Of a stretch of 22,890 nucleotides of DNA, positions 1 through 8,039 are shown in pieces. Numbering within the stretch: the first letter of the stretch is position 1; each line of letters starts with the position of its first letter. The position numbers were made by a program, and so were the translations under genes. Where the stretch lies: contig JBDZUX010000046.1 in assembly GCA_040255405.1 (NCBI GenBank), positions 1 through 22,890 of the forward strand, written 5' to 3'. A model generated the notes under the pieces. That model was not told where the DNA came from. It did not search any database and saw nothing but the letters and a program-made list of their open reading frames with translations. Source of the stretch: 66-474 sp040255405 (lineage in GTDB: Bacteria > Pseudomonadota > Gammaproteobacteria > Xanthomonadales > Rhodanobacteraceae).

Positions 1-1982
1 ACGCCCTGGAAGGCGGCCGGGTTGAAGCGGAAGGTGGTGCAGCCCTTGAGGCCCTTCTTGTAGGCGTGGAAGTAGATGTCCTTGAAGTCTTCGTACGGAT
101 AATCCGTCGGCACGTTGGCGGTCTTGGAAATGGACGAATCCACCCACTTCTGCGCCGCGGCCTGCATGTCCACGTGCTGCATCGGGCTGATGTCGTCGGC
201 GGCCGCGAAGTAGTCTGGCAGCTTCTCGTTGGGCTCGTCCGAACCCGGCTTGGCATCGGCGTTGATCAGCGCGCGGTACGCCAGCAGTTCATAGCTCATC
301 ACCTCGACCTTCTCCTTGGTCTTGCGGCCGGGACGGATCACGTTGCGCGAATAGCTGTGCGCGAACGAAGGCTCGATGCCGTTGGAGGCATTGTTGGCCA
401 GCGACAGCGAGATCGTGCCGGTGGGCGCGATCGAGGTGTGGTGGGTGAAGCGCGCGCCGGTTTCGGCGAGCGCATCGACCAGTTCCGGCGCGACCTGGGC
501 GACGCGCTGCATGTAGCGCGAATACTTCGCGTGCAGCACCCGGCCGGGAATCGAATCGCCCACCTTGTAACCGTCGCGCGCCATTTCCGGACGCTTGCGC
601 AGCATGTCGCCGGTGACGGCGTAGTCCTGCTGCAGCACCGGTGCCGAACCCTTTTCCTTCGCCAGTTCCAGCGCCACTTCCCAGCCGGCCAGCGCCATTT
701 CGCGCGAGACGTCCTCGGTGAATTTCACCGCTTCGTCCGAACCGTAGCGCAGCTTCAGCATCGCCAGCGTGGAACCCAAACCCAGGAAGCCCATGCCGTG
801 GCGGCGCTTGGCCATGATCTCGTTGCGCTGCTGCTCAAGCGGCAGGCCGTTCACCTCGACCACGTTGTCGAGCATGCGGGTGAACACCTTCACCACCTCG
901 CGATACTCGTCCATGTCGAAATGCGCCTTGGGCCCGAACGGGTCGCGCACGAAACGGGTGAGGTTCACCGAACCCAGGAGGCACGAACCGTACGGCGGCA
1001 GCGGCTGTTCGCCGCAAGGGTTGGTCGCGCGGATCTGCTCGCACCACCAGTTGTTGTTCATCTCGTTGACGCGGTCGATCAGGATGAAGCCGGGCTCGGC
1101 GTAGTCGTACGTCGAGACCATGATCATGTCCCACAGGTGCCGCGCGCGCAGGTGTCCGTAGATCTTGCATGCGACCAGGCCGTCGTCGCGCACGATGTAG
1201 TTGTCGTGGCTGGGCCACTCGCGCCACACGACCTTGGTGGCGTCCGTGAGGTCGACTTCGTCCTTCTCCTTGACGTGCACCGGGAACACCAGCGGCCAGT
1301 CGGCGTCCGATTCCACCGCCTGCATGAAGCCGTCGGTGACGAGCAGCGAGAGGTTGAACTGGCGCAACCGTCCGTCCTCGCGCTTGGCGCGGATGAATTC
1401 CTTGACGTCCGGATGCGCGACGTCGAACGTGCCCATCTGGGCGCCGCGCCGGCCACCGGCCGAGGACACGGTGAAGCACATCTTGTCGTAGATATCCATG
1501 AACGATAGCGGCCCCGACGTGTAGGCGCCGGCGCCGGACACGTAGGCGTTGCGCGGGCGCAGCGTCGAGAACTCGTAACCGATGCCGCAGCCGGCCTTGA
1601 GCGTCAGGCCGGCCTCGTGGACCTTTTCCAGGATGTCGTCCATCGAGTCGGTGATGGTGCCCGACACGGTGCAGTTGATCGTGGAGGTGGCCGGCTTGTG
1701 CTCGCGGGCGCCGGCGTTGGAGGTGATGCGGCCGGCCGGGATCGCGCCGTGGCGCAACGCCCACAGGAAGCGTTCGTGCCACTTCTCGCGCAGCTCCGGG
1801 GTGGTCTCGACGTCGGCCAGTGCGCGCGCGACCCGCGACCAGGTGTCGTCCACGGTCGCATCGACCGGTTCGCCCTGCTTGGTCTTCAGGCGGTATTTCT
1901 TGTCCCAGATGTCCAGTGATGCCGGTTGCAGGGGAACCTCCGTGACCACCCGCGCTATCTGTTGTGCCCGCGCCGTACCCAT
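1..1982 (-). CDS. nrdJ: Adenosylcobalamin-dependent (class II) ribonucleotide reductase, C-terminus cut by window edge
   Basis: Reduces ribonucleotides to deoxyribonucleotides in the cytoplasm using B12 as radical source, so it works with or without oxygen. About 660 N-terminal residues are visible; the reading frame is open to base 1. The catalytic Asn-Pro-Cys-Gly-Glu motif is at residues 321-325, with Cys323 the expected thiyl radical site and Glu325 its partner. Cys104 in an NCTVSG context fits the N-terminal redox cysteine. The segment SIAPTGTISL and the later NNASNGIEPSFAHSYSR are typical of the B12-dependent family, and the last visible residues (KGLKGCTTFR) are its C-terminal barrel signature. 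No N-terminal ATP-cone is visible. The start at 1982 follows a GGAGG 11 nt upstream; the ATG at 1990 is out of frame. The family assignment is firm; the missing C-terminus should carry the redox-active cysteine pair. Confidence 0.95.
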   Translation of the reverse strand, partial: MGTARAQQIARVVTEVPLQPASLDIWDKKYRLKTKQGEPVDATVDDTWSRVARALADVETTPELREKWHERFLWALRHGAIPAGRITSNAGAREHKPATSTINCTVSGTITDSMDDILEKVHEAGLTLKAGCGIGYEFSTLRPRNAYVSGAGAYTSGPLSFMDIYDKMCFTVSSAGGRRGAQMGTFDVAHPDVKEFIRAKREDGRLRQFNLSLLVTDGFMQAVESDADWPLVFPVHVKEKDEVDLTDATKVVWREWPSHDNYIVRDDGLVACKIYGHLRARHLWDMIMVSTYDYAEPGFILIDRVNEMNNNWWCEQIRATNPCGEQPLPPYGSCLLGSVNLTRFVRDPFGPKAHFDMDEYREVVKVFTRMLDNVVEVNGLPLEQQRNEIMAKRRHGMGFLGLGSTLAMLKLRYGSDEAVKFTEDVSREMALAGWEVALELAKEKGSAPVLQQDYAVTGDMLRKRPEMARDGYKVGDSIPGRVLHAKYSRYMQRVAQVAPELVDALAETGARFTHHTSIAPTGTISLSLANNASNGIEPSFAHSYSRNVIRPGRKTKEKVEVMSYELLAYRALINADAKPGSDEPNEKLPDYFAAADDISPMQHVDMQAAAQKWVDSSISKTANVPTDYPYEDFKDIYFHAYKKGLKGCTTFRFNPAAFQG

Positions 1983-2187
1983 CTTGTCATGTGCCTCCGT
2001 GTCTTCCGGGTTCTTGTTGGACGCCCGGATGCCGACGAATATCCCCTGCCGCCGCGCCGTCTGGCGCCGCGTTCAAGGGTCCGATTTCTGCGAGAGGGCC
2101 GCGCCGCATCGATTCCCGACGCCCTGGCGTGCCCCGCTCAACCACCCGATCACCATCCGATTGTCCCCCGACGCGAAGCTGCCTTGA

Positions 2188-2235
2188 AGCCAAACTCTTG
2201 GGCCCTGCGACAGCCCAGGACACAAGATGTTGTGA
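2188..2235 (-). promoter_or_regulatory. Pair of NrdR-box-like palindromes upstream of nrdJ
   Basis: Two imperfect palindromes with cores CAAACTCTTG (2191-2200) and CAAGATGTTG (2223-2232) start 32 bp apart, about three helical turns. The second, extended as ACACAAGATGTTGTGA (2220-2235), matches 13 of 16 positions of the NrdR consensus ACACWATATATWGTGT. NrdR represses ribonucleotide reductase genes through paired boxes spaced by whole helical turns, so sequence, spacing and location all agree. The first box is weaker (7 of 10 core positions). No nrdR gene is in the window. Confidence 0.5.
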
Positions 2236-2252
2236 TCACGAGCGGGAGTCAA
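2224..2252 (-). promoter_or_regulatory. Candidate sigma70 promoter of nrdJ
   Basis: On the minus strand, TTGACT (2252-2247) is followed by a 17-bp spacer and CATCTT (2229-2224), giving a predicted start near 2217 and a leader of about 235 nt. The -35 matches 5 of 6 consensus bases, the -10 only 3 of 6. The -10 lies inside an NrdR-like palindrome, which is where a repressor site would be expected. The call rests on pattern only. Confidence 0.4.
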
Positions 2253-2365
2253 CCCTACGCTGACCGGTCAGGCCTGTAAAGGGGCGCGCGCAAAAATTTT
2301 GCAGGTTCCGCATGGACCGCATGGTGGCGCGGAAAACCCCAGGGCACCGGGCCTGCCGCTTGTCC

Positions 2366-2371
2366 GATAAT
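2366..2371 (+). promoter_or_regulatory. Candidate -10 box (GATAAT) of the HtrA protease gene
   Basis: GATAAT lies 30 bp upstream of the ATG, which would give a leader of roughly 24 nt. No good -35 hexamer stands 16-18 bp upstream, and I could not fit a sigmaE-type promoter. A clear ribosome binding site AAGGAG (2391-2396) sits 5 nt before the ATG at 2402. Confidence 0.3.
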
Positions 2372-2401
2372 GGACGGGTTCGAACCTTGAAAGGAGCCGC
2401 C

Positions 2402-3778
2402 ATGTCGCCCGCCACGCGCACCCGCCGTTCGTCTTGCCTCGTCGTCGCTCTCGCCCTCGCCCTGGCCTGCGCACTGCCCGCCGCGGCCGGCACGCTGCCG
2501 GCCGCGGTGAACGGACAGGCGCTGCCGTCGCTGGCGCCGATGCTGGCCAAGGTCTCGCCGGCCGTGGTGAACATTTCCTCGACCAGCCACCGGCGGGTCG
2601 CGGTGAACCCGTTCTTCAGCGATCCGATCATGCGCCAGTTCTTCGGGCTGCCGGCCGAACCGCCCTCGCGCGAGCTGGTGCAGCAGTCGCTGGGTTCGGG
2701 CGTGATCGTCAACGCGAAGGACGGCTACATCCTCACCAACAACCACGTGATCGCGGGTGCCGACGACGTCAAGGTGACGCTCACCGACGGCAAGTCGTAC
2801 AAGGCCAAGCTGATCGGTGCGGATTCGACCACCGACCTCGCGGTGATCCAGATCCAGGCGCCGAACCTGGTCGCGCTGCCCATGGCCGATTCCACGAAGC
2901 TGCGGGTGGGCGATTTCGTGGTGGCGATCGGCGATCCGTTCGGGCTCGGCCAGTCGGCGACTTCGGGCATCGTGTCCGGCCTGCAGCGCCAGGACCTGCG
3001 CCGCAACGGCGTGCAGAACTACATCCAGACCGACGCCTCGATCAATCCCGGCAACTCCGGCGGTGCGCTGGTGAACCTCGCCGGCGAACTGGTCGGCATC
3101 AATTCGATGATCTATTCGCCCTCGGGCGCCAGCGCGGGGCTGGGTTTCGCGATTCCCTCCGATCTCGCCGCCGAGGTGATGAAGCAGTTGATCGCGCACG
3201 GCAAGGTGGAGCGCGGCACGCTGGGCGTGGACGCGCAGGACCTGTCGCCGCGCGTGGCCGCCGCGCTCGGCATCAAGGCCTCCAGCGGCGCGCTGATCAC
3301 CAACGTCATGCCGGATTCGCCGGCTGCCAAGGCGGGGCTGAAGCCCGGCGATCTGGTCACCAGCGTCAACGGCAAAGCCGTCGCCGATGCGCAGGATTTG
3401 CGCAATGCGCAAGGCCTCGCGACGGTGGGCAGCACGCTGGCACTGGGCGTCGATCGCAACGGCAAGCCGCTCACGATCGATGCGAAACTGACCGCGGCCA
3501 ACAACCAGGCCGACGGTGCCTCGCTGGATCCGCGGCTTGCCGGCGCCAGCTTCGCCGATGCGCCTTCGGGCGGCGGCGTGGAAGGCGTGACGGTTGCGAA
3601 CGTGGCGCCGGGCAGCCGCGCGGCGCACAACGGACTGGCGAGCGGCGACGTGGTCGTCGGCGTCAACAACGTGGCGACGCCGGATCTTGCGCAACTGCGC
3701 CGGGTGTTCTCGCTGCATCCGCGGGTGCTGCTGCTGGCGCTGGTGCGCGACGGTCAGCTGGTGCAGATCCAGATGTGA
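2402..3778 (+). CDS. HtrA/Deg-family periplasmic serine endoprotease
   Basis: A 458-residue protease and possible chaperone for misfolded envelope proteins, of the DegP/DegQ type. Residues 1 to about 29 form a signal peptide (basic start, Leu/Ala core, Ala-rich cleavage region). The trypsin-like domain carries the complete triad: His115 in TNNHVIAG, Asp145 in STTDLAVI and Ser219 in NPGNSGGAL. Two PDZ domains follow, at about 266-345 and 375-458; the second ends exactly at the C-terminus. The Gln/Pro-rich LA loop that DegP has is short here (about residues 63-95), which favours a DegQ-like enzyme. ATG 2402 is preferred over an upstream in-frame ATG at 2312 because it has AAGGAG at the right distance and starts directly with the signal peptide. 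Divergent from nrdJ, with no functional link evident. DegP, DegQ and MucD cannot be told apart safely from sequence alone. Confidence 0.93.
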   Translation: MSPATRTRRSSCLVVALALALACALPAAAGTLPAAVNGQALPSLAPMLAKVSPAVVNISSTSHRRVAVNPFFSDPIMRQFFGLPAEPPSRELVQQSLGSGVIVNAKDGYILTNNHVIAGADDVKVTLTDGKSYKAKLIGADSTTDLAVIQIQAPNLVALPMADSTKLRVGDFVVAIGDPFGLGQSATSGIVSGLQRQDLRRNGVQNYIQTDASINPGNSGGALVNLAGELVGINSMIYSPSGASAGLGFAIPSDLAAEVMKQLIAHGKVERGTLGVDAQDLSPRVAAALGIKASSGALITNVMPDSPAAKAGLKPGDLVTSVNGKAVADAQDLRNAQGLATVGSTLALGVDRNGKPLTIDAKLTAANNQADGASLDPRLAGASFADAPSGGGVEGVTVANVAPGSRAAHNGLASGDVVVGVNNVATPDLAQLRRVFSLHPRVLLLALVRDGQLVQIQM

Positions 3779-3816
3779 CGCGGCTGTCCGTGATCGCCGC
3801 TTGCCCCGGCGCCGCG

Positions 3817-3834
3817 GTCACCGGTGTCACCGGT
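3817..3834. repeat. Two tandem copies of GTCACCGGT
   Basis: Two adjacent 9-bp direct repeats lie 38 bp after the protease stop codon. Each contains ACCGGT, so the stretch is also largely self-complementary. There is no T-tract, so it is not a normal intrinsic terminator. The rest of the 276-bp gap (3779-4054) holds only a weak promoter candidate. Confidence 0.5.
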
Positions 3835-3980
3835 CATGGAGCGCCTGGACCGCCAAAGCCCGCCATCCCGGGCCAGGAACGCCGTGGCCGCGACTTTCGC
3901 GACCGCCCTCCGCACGACATGAAATGGCTGCCGGAAACGTGAGCACCGTCGTCAAATGCGGGGCACGAAGCTGAACGACG

Positions 3981-4011
3981 TTGTCGCAGGCGCGATCGAT
4001 TCCGCCATAAT
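3981..4011 (+). promoter_or_regulatory. Weak promoter candidate for the PstS-LysM gene
   Basis: TTGTCG (3981-3986) and CATAAT (4006-4011) are separated by 19 bp, longer than ideal. The predicted start near 4018 leaves a leader of about 37 nt before ATG 4055 and lies downstream of the other possible start (3956), which supports the 4055 start. Confidence 0.3.
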
Positions 4012-4054
4012 CCGTGGCGTGCTTCCCTCGCACCATCCACACGGTATTTCGTAC

Positions 4055-5371
4055 ATGTCCGCACGTTCGCTGGTCCTGCTCGCTGCTTCGTTCTCGCTGG
4101 TCTTCGCCTTCGCCGCCACTGCGGCGCCGGCCAAACATTCCAGCCGCCACCACAAGCAATCCGGCCCCGCGCTGGTCGTGCGCGGCGACCAGGTCAGTAC
4201 CGAGGGCCTGGTCGCCGCGGTCGCGAAAGCGTTCGCGGAATCCGGCGAAGGCCGCCTCGAGATTCAGCCCTTCAACACCGTGGACGGCATCGACCAGGCG
4301 CTGGCCGGCACGGTCGACATTGCGGCCAGCGCGCGCCCGGGTTACTTCAAGCGCGTGCAGGAAGCCGGGTTGGTGTTCGCTCCGGTGGCGTGGGACGCGC
4401 TGGTAATGATCACCAACGTGTCGAACCCGGTGAGCAACCTCACGCTCAAGCAGGTGCACGACATCTACTACGGCAAGATCACCAACTGGTCGCAGGTCGG
4501 CGGCCGCGACGAAAAGATCGACCTCGACGGCGTGGCCTCGCCGCTGGACGGCGTGCAGTTCAGCTTCCGACGCCTGATGTTCGGCAATGGCGACAATCCG
4601 GTCGCGGTGCCGCGCCTGTTCATCAACATCGATTCGCTGCAGCAGGAAGTGTCGCTGGACGGCAAGGCGCTGGCGCTGTCGACACTGGTGCACGCGCGTC
4701 GCGAAAAGGGCATCAAGATCATCCCGATCGAAGGCGTGATGCCGACGCTGGCGACGCTGGAAAACGCGACGTACCCCCTGCCGCTGACGATCTATCTGGC
4801 CTACAAGGCGGACAGCCCGAAGGTCGATACCATCCAGAAATTCCTCACCTTCCTCGGTGGCGACAAGGCTGCCGGCATCCTGCGCAATCACGACTTGCTG
4901 CCGTACACGCAGGCCGTGGTGCTGAATTCCAGGGCCGAGAAGGATCGCATCAACCTGCTCGGGGCGAGGATGGTGGCCGAGGGCCTGCCGGCCGAGTACG
5001 CGCCGGGCGCGGAATTCGAACGGCTGTCCAGCCAGTCCGCCGATCTGGCGCATGCGATGAAGCTGCAGGAAGCCGCAGCCAGGCAGGTCGCCGCGGCCAA
5101 CCAGGAACGCATCGCCATGGCCACCGCCGCGGGCGTCGATCCATCGCCGCAGGCTGCCACCGATTCGCCCGCCGCAGCGCCTGCCTACGAGGTCGTCAGC
5201 GGCGACACGCTGTCCAAGATCGCGCAGGCGCATTCGGTGAGCGTTGCGGATCTGCGCAAGTGGAACGATTTGCACGGCGACATGCTGAAGGTCGGGCAGG
5301 AACTGAAGCTCGCCCCTTCGCGTGCAAGCGCGGGCACCGACGGCTGCGCAGCGAACGCCACGGCGTGCTGA
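4055..5371 (+). CDS. Secreted PstS-like substrate-binding protein with C-terminal LysM domain
   Basis: A 438-residue exported protein. Residues 1-24 are a signal peptide ending in ATAAPA. Residues about 38-287 resemble the PBP-like domain of phosphate-binding PstS proteins (LVVRGDQVSTEGLVAAVAKAF, DIAASARP, then QVHDIYYGKITNWSQVGG, the typical second-lobe entry). A region rich in Ala, Gln and Glu (about 320-377), perhaps helical, links to a LysM module at 378-421 (YEVVSGDTLSKIAQ to VGQELKLAP), which binds peptidoglycan. No pstC, pstA or pstB lies nearby, so this is probably not a transport component; a wall-anchored ligand binder or sensor is more likely. The typical PstS phosphate-loop motif is not evident, so the ligand is unknown. 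ATG 4055 was chosen over 3956 because it begins the signal peptide; no good Shine-Dalgarno sequence is visible. Confidence 0.82.
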   Translation: MSARSLVLLAASFSLVFAFAATAAPAKHSSRHHKQSGPALVVRGDQVSTEGLVAAVAKAFAESGEGRLEIQPFNTVDGIDQALAGTVDIAASARPGYFKRVQEAGLVFAPVAWDALVMITNVSNPVSNLTLKQVHDIYYGKITNWSQVGGRDEKIDLDGVASPLDGVQFSFRRLMFGNGDNPVAVPRLFINIDSLQQEVSLDGKALALSTLVHARREKGIKIIPIEGVMPTLATLENATYPLPLTIYLAYKADSPKVDTIQKFLTFLGGDKAAGILRNHDLLPYTQAVVLNSRAEKDRINLLGARMVAEGLPAEYAPGAEFERLSSQSADLAHAMKLQEAAARQVAAANQERIAMATAAGVDPSPQAATDSPAAAPAYEVVSGDTLSKIAQAHSVSVADLRKWNDLHGDMLKVGQELKLAPSRASAGTDGCAANATAC

Positions 5372-5420
5372 TCCGGGGCCCCGGCGTGATGCACACGGTC
5401 CGCTTCCCGGCGCGCGGCGC

Positions 5421-6794
5421 TTGAACGGCCTGGGCGCCGACCGGCGTGGGCGCCGCGCACTGCCGCTGGCGCCGGTCACGGGCGCGAACTGGGCGGATTT
5501 CGCAAAGACGCTGGGTGCGCGCCAGCGGCGCTGGGCGGAAGCCAGCGGCTTCGCCGCGCAGGCGGGCGCGTTCTGCGTGTTGCCCGATGCGCAAGGCGCT
5601 GCCGCACGCGTCGTGTGCGGCTTCGATGCCGCATCACCGCCGTTCGCACTCGCCGCATTGCCCTGCCGGTTGCCGGTCGGCGATTACCGCCTCGATGGCG
5701 ATGCGTTGCCGGCACGCGATGCGGCGCTCGGCTGGGCGCTCGGCAGTTACCGCTTCGAGCGTTACCGGGACCCGCACGCCAAACCCGCGCGCCTGCTGCT
5801 GCCGCGCGCGGTGCTGGACGACGTGGCGCCGACCGTTGAAGCCGTCGGGCGCATCCGCGACCTGATCAACACGCCCGCGCAGGATCTGGGACCGGCCGAA
5901 GTGTGCGCCGCGGTCCGCGAAGTCGCCGGGCGTTTCGGTGCCCGATGCCGCGAGTGGAGCGGCGATGGTTTGCTGAAGGCCGGCTTCCCGACCGTGCATG
6001 CGGTGGGCCGTGCCAGTCCGCGCGCGCCGCGCGTGATCGAATTGAGCTGGGGCGACCCGAAGCATCCGCTGCTTGCGCTGGTCGGGAAGGGCGTGTGTTT
6101 CGACACCGGCGGCCTGGACTTGAAGACCCACGACGGCATGCGCTGGATGAAGAAGGACATGGGCGGCGCCGCGCACGCGCTGTCGCTGGCGCAACTGGTG
6201 ATGGCGTCCAACCTGCCGGTGCGCCTGCTGCTGGTAATCCCGACCGTGGACAACGCGGTGGCGGGCGACGCGATGCGTCCGGGCGACATCGTTCGCACCC
6301 GCGCCGGCGTCACGGTGGAAGTGGACAACACCGATGCCGAAGGCCGGCTGATCCTGTGCGATGCGCTGGCGCTGGCGGTCGAGCGCAAGCCCGATCTGCT
6401 GATCGATTTCGCGACGCTGACCGGTGCCGCGCGCGTGGCACTCGGACCCGACCTGCCCGCCGTGTTCGCCAACCGCGACGACATCGCCGATGCGCTGCTG
6501 GACGCCGCGCGCGCGCAGCACGATCCCGTGTGGCGTTTGCCGCTGTGGCAACCGTACCGCGCGATGCTGGTGTCGGCGTTCGCCGATACCTGCAACACCG
6601 GCGCCTCGCGCCACGCCGGCGCGATCACCGCCGCGCTGTACCTGCAGCACTTCGTGCCGGGCACCGTGCCGTGGCTGCACGTCGATGTGTACGCGTGGAA
6701 CGATGCGGACCGGCCCGGCCGCCCGCGCGGCGGCGACGCGCAGTCGCTGCGCGCGTTCCATGCATTTCTGCGGCAGCGTTATCCGACCGCTTGA
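5421..6794 (+). CDS. M17-family leucyl aminopeptidase
   Basis: A cytosolic dimetal aminopeptidase that removes N-terminal residues from peptides. The C-terminal catalytic domain is complete: Lys223 and Asp228 in GKGVCFDTGGLDLK, Lys235, Asp246 in KKDMGGAA, and Asp305, Glu307 and Arg309 in NTDAEGRL. About 457 residues is in the family range; the N-terminal domain (1-130) is poorly conserved, as usual for PepB-like members. The start is uncertain. The frame stays open back to an ATG at 5322 inside the preceding gene, but that N-terminus is low-complexity Arg/Pro-rich; the in-frame TTG at 5421 lies 49 bp after the preceding stop and fits homologue length. No clear ribosome binding site is visible. 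The 3' end overlaps the convergent cca gene by 16 bp. Confidence 0.88.
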   Translation: MNGLGADRRGRRALPLAPVTGANWADFAKTLGARQRRWAEASGFAAQAGAFCVLPDAQGAAARVVCGFDAASPPFALAALPCRLPVGDYRLDGDALPARDAALGWALGSYRFERYRDPHAKPARLLLPRAVLDDVAPTVEAVGRIRDLINTPAQDLGPAEVCAAVREVAGRFGARCREWSGDGLLKAGFPTVHAVGRASPRAPRVIELSWGDPKHPLLALVGKGVCFDTGGLDLKTHDGMRWMKKDMGGAAHALSLAQLVMASNLPVRLLLVIPTVDNAVAGDAMRPGDIVRTRAGVTVEVDNTDAEGRLILCDALALAVERKPDLLIDFATLTGAARVALGPDLPAVFANRDDIADALLDAARAQHDPVWRLPLWQPYRAMLVSAFADTCNTGASRHAGAITAALYLQHFVPGTVPWLHVDVYAWNDADRPGRPRGGDAQSLRAFHAFLRQRYPTA

Positions 6795-8038
6795 AACGGT
6801 GCACGGTCGATGGCCGCGATCGTCTCGATGCGTGCGCGCCGGATCGCCTCGCCGACCGCGGTGCCGGTGAGCCCTTGTTCGAGGAATGGCTGCGCGGTGA
6901 CCGTGCGCGCGGCATCGCGCGCGGCGCGCAGGAAGTCGGCCTGCGGATAAGCGTCGTGCTCGTGCTGCAGGCGCCCCCGCTTGTCCGCGGTGCAGGTGAT
7001 CAGGAACGGCTCCAGCCGCTCGGGGCGCCGGAACGCGTCGAAAGCTTCCAGCAGCATCAGCACCGTGGCGGGTTTCAATTCCAGCGCGCGATGCGAATCC
7101 AGGTGATGGCGGCAGGTGAGCGCGGCCAGTTGCGCGTACTCGACCGGCACCTTCAGGCGTTCGCACAATGCGGCCAGCGGTTTCAGGCCGCGGTGCTCGT
7201 GGGCGATGTGGCGCGGCAGCACGTCGCGGGGCGTCAGCGCCTTGCCGAGGTCGTGGGTGAGCGCGCAGAAGCCCGCAAGATCGTCGCCCGGCGCGAGCTG
7301 TGCGCACTGGTCGAGCACCAGTTCCAGGTGTGCGCCGCAATCGACTTCCGGGTGGTGCTGCGGACTTTGCGGCACGCCGTACAGCGCGTCGATTTCCGGA
7401 AACAGCACCGCCAGCGCGCCGCATTCGCGCAGGGCGCGCACGAAGGCGGCGGGCTGGGGTTCGGCCAGCGCCTTGCGGGTCTCCGACCACACGCGCTCGG
7501 GCACCAGGTGCGCGGCTTCGCCGGTCTCGACCATCGCGCGCATCAACGCCATGGTCTCTTCGGCGATCTTGAAGCCGAGCGGCGCGTAGCGGGCGAGGAA
7601 ACGCGCGACGCGCAGGATGCGCACCGGGTCTTCCGCGAAGGCGGGCGAGACGTGGCGCAGGATCTTTTCGCGCAGGTCGTCCGCCCCGTGGTACGGATCG
7701 ACCAGTGCGCCGGACTCGTCGCGCGCCATCGCGTTGATGGTGAGGTCGCGGCGCGCGAGGTCCTCATCCAGCGTCACGTCGGGGGCGGCGTGGAAGGTGA
7801 AGCCGTGGTAGCCCGGGCCGGTCTTGCGCTCGGTGCGCGCCAGCGCGTACTCCTCGCCGGTGTCGGGGTGCAGGAACACCGGGAAGTCCTTGCCGACCGG
7901 GCGGTAACCTTCGGCCAGCAGCTCCTCGGGCGCCGCCCCGACCACCACGAAATCGCGATCGAAATGCGCGCGCCCGAGCAGTTCGTCGCGCACCGCGCCG
8001 CCGACCAGGTACACGCGGTGATCGCGTTTGGGCATCAT
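6779..8038 (-). CDS. cca: Multifunctional CCA tRNA nucleotidyltransferase
   Basis: Adds or repairs the 3' CCA of tRNAs without a template. The 419-residue protein has the class II nucleotidyltransferase fold: GGAVRD at 13-18, catalytic aspartates 27 and 29 in DRDF, RRDLTINAMA at 97-106 (base recognition and flexible loop), and RILRVARF at 140-147. A C-terminal HD domain with His262-Asp263 (THDLGKA) indicates the bacterial type with added phosphatase and phosphodiesterase activity, like the 412-residue E. coli enzyme. The start follows the stop of the NDUFA9-like gene by a single base, so the two are probably translationally coupled; two adjacent ATGs (8038 and 8035) are possible. Last gene of the slt cluster. 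Confidence 0.95.
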   Translation of the reverse strand: MMPKRDHRVYLVGGAVRDELLGRAHFDRDFVVVGAAPEELLAEGYRPVGKDFPVFLHPDTGEEYALARTERKTGPGYHGFTFHAAPDVTLDEDLARRDLTINAMARDESGALVDPYHGADDLREKILRHVSPAFAEDPVRILRVARFLARYAPLGFKIAEETMALMRAMVETGEAAHLVPERVWSETRKALAEPQPAAFVRALRECGALAVLFPEIDALYGVPQSPQHHPEVDCGAHLELVLDQCAQLAPGDDLAGFCALTHDLGKALTPRDVLPRHIAHEHRGLKPLAALCERLKVPVEYAQLAALTCRHHLDSHRALELKPATVLMLLEAFDAFRRPERLEPFLITCTADKRGRLQHEHDAYPQADFLRAARDAARTVTAQPFLEQGLTGTAVGEAIRRARIETIAAIDRAPFQAVG

Positions 8039-8039
8039 G

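Larger units (their letters stand above)
1983..2401. other. Divergent intergenic region between nrdJ and the HtrA protease gene
   Basis: This 419-bp gap carries no convincing protein gene. Besides the nrdJ promoter and NrdR-like boxes it holds a perfect 12-bp palindrome CTGACCGGTCAG (2260-2271), an AT-rich palindrome GCAAAAATTTTGC (2290-2302) and the protease promoter. The long nrdJ leader (about 1983-2217) shows no clear cobalamin riboswitch. The palindromes could be operators for either gene; no regulator is identified. Confidence 0.6.

Noticed and set aside
1983..2217. Possible cobalamin riboswitch in the long leader of the B12-dependent RNR gene
   Set aside because: On the minus strand a GGGAA and a CCCGGAAGAC stretch loosely recall riboswitch elements, but the GGTG partner, the conserved CCCCGCAAC-like core and a true B12 box are missing. 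A covariance-model scan would settle it.
2255..3718. 487-residue open frame antisense to the protease gene
   Set aside because: Arg/His/Gly-rich translation without domains, a shadow of GC-rich codon bias opposite a clear HtrA gene.
3827..5479. 550-residue open frame antisense to the PstS-LysM gene
   Set aside because: Composition is His/Arg-rich with no recognisable motif; the opposite strand has a signal peptide and two domains.
5634..7490. 618-residue minus-strand frame spanning the aminopeptidase and cca genes
   Set aside because: It crosses two well-supported genes and contains only low-complexity Arg/Ala/Gly sequence.
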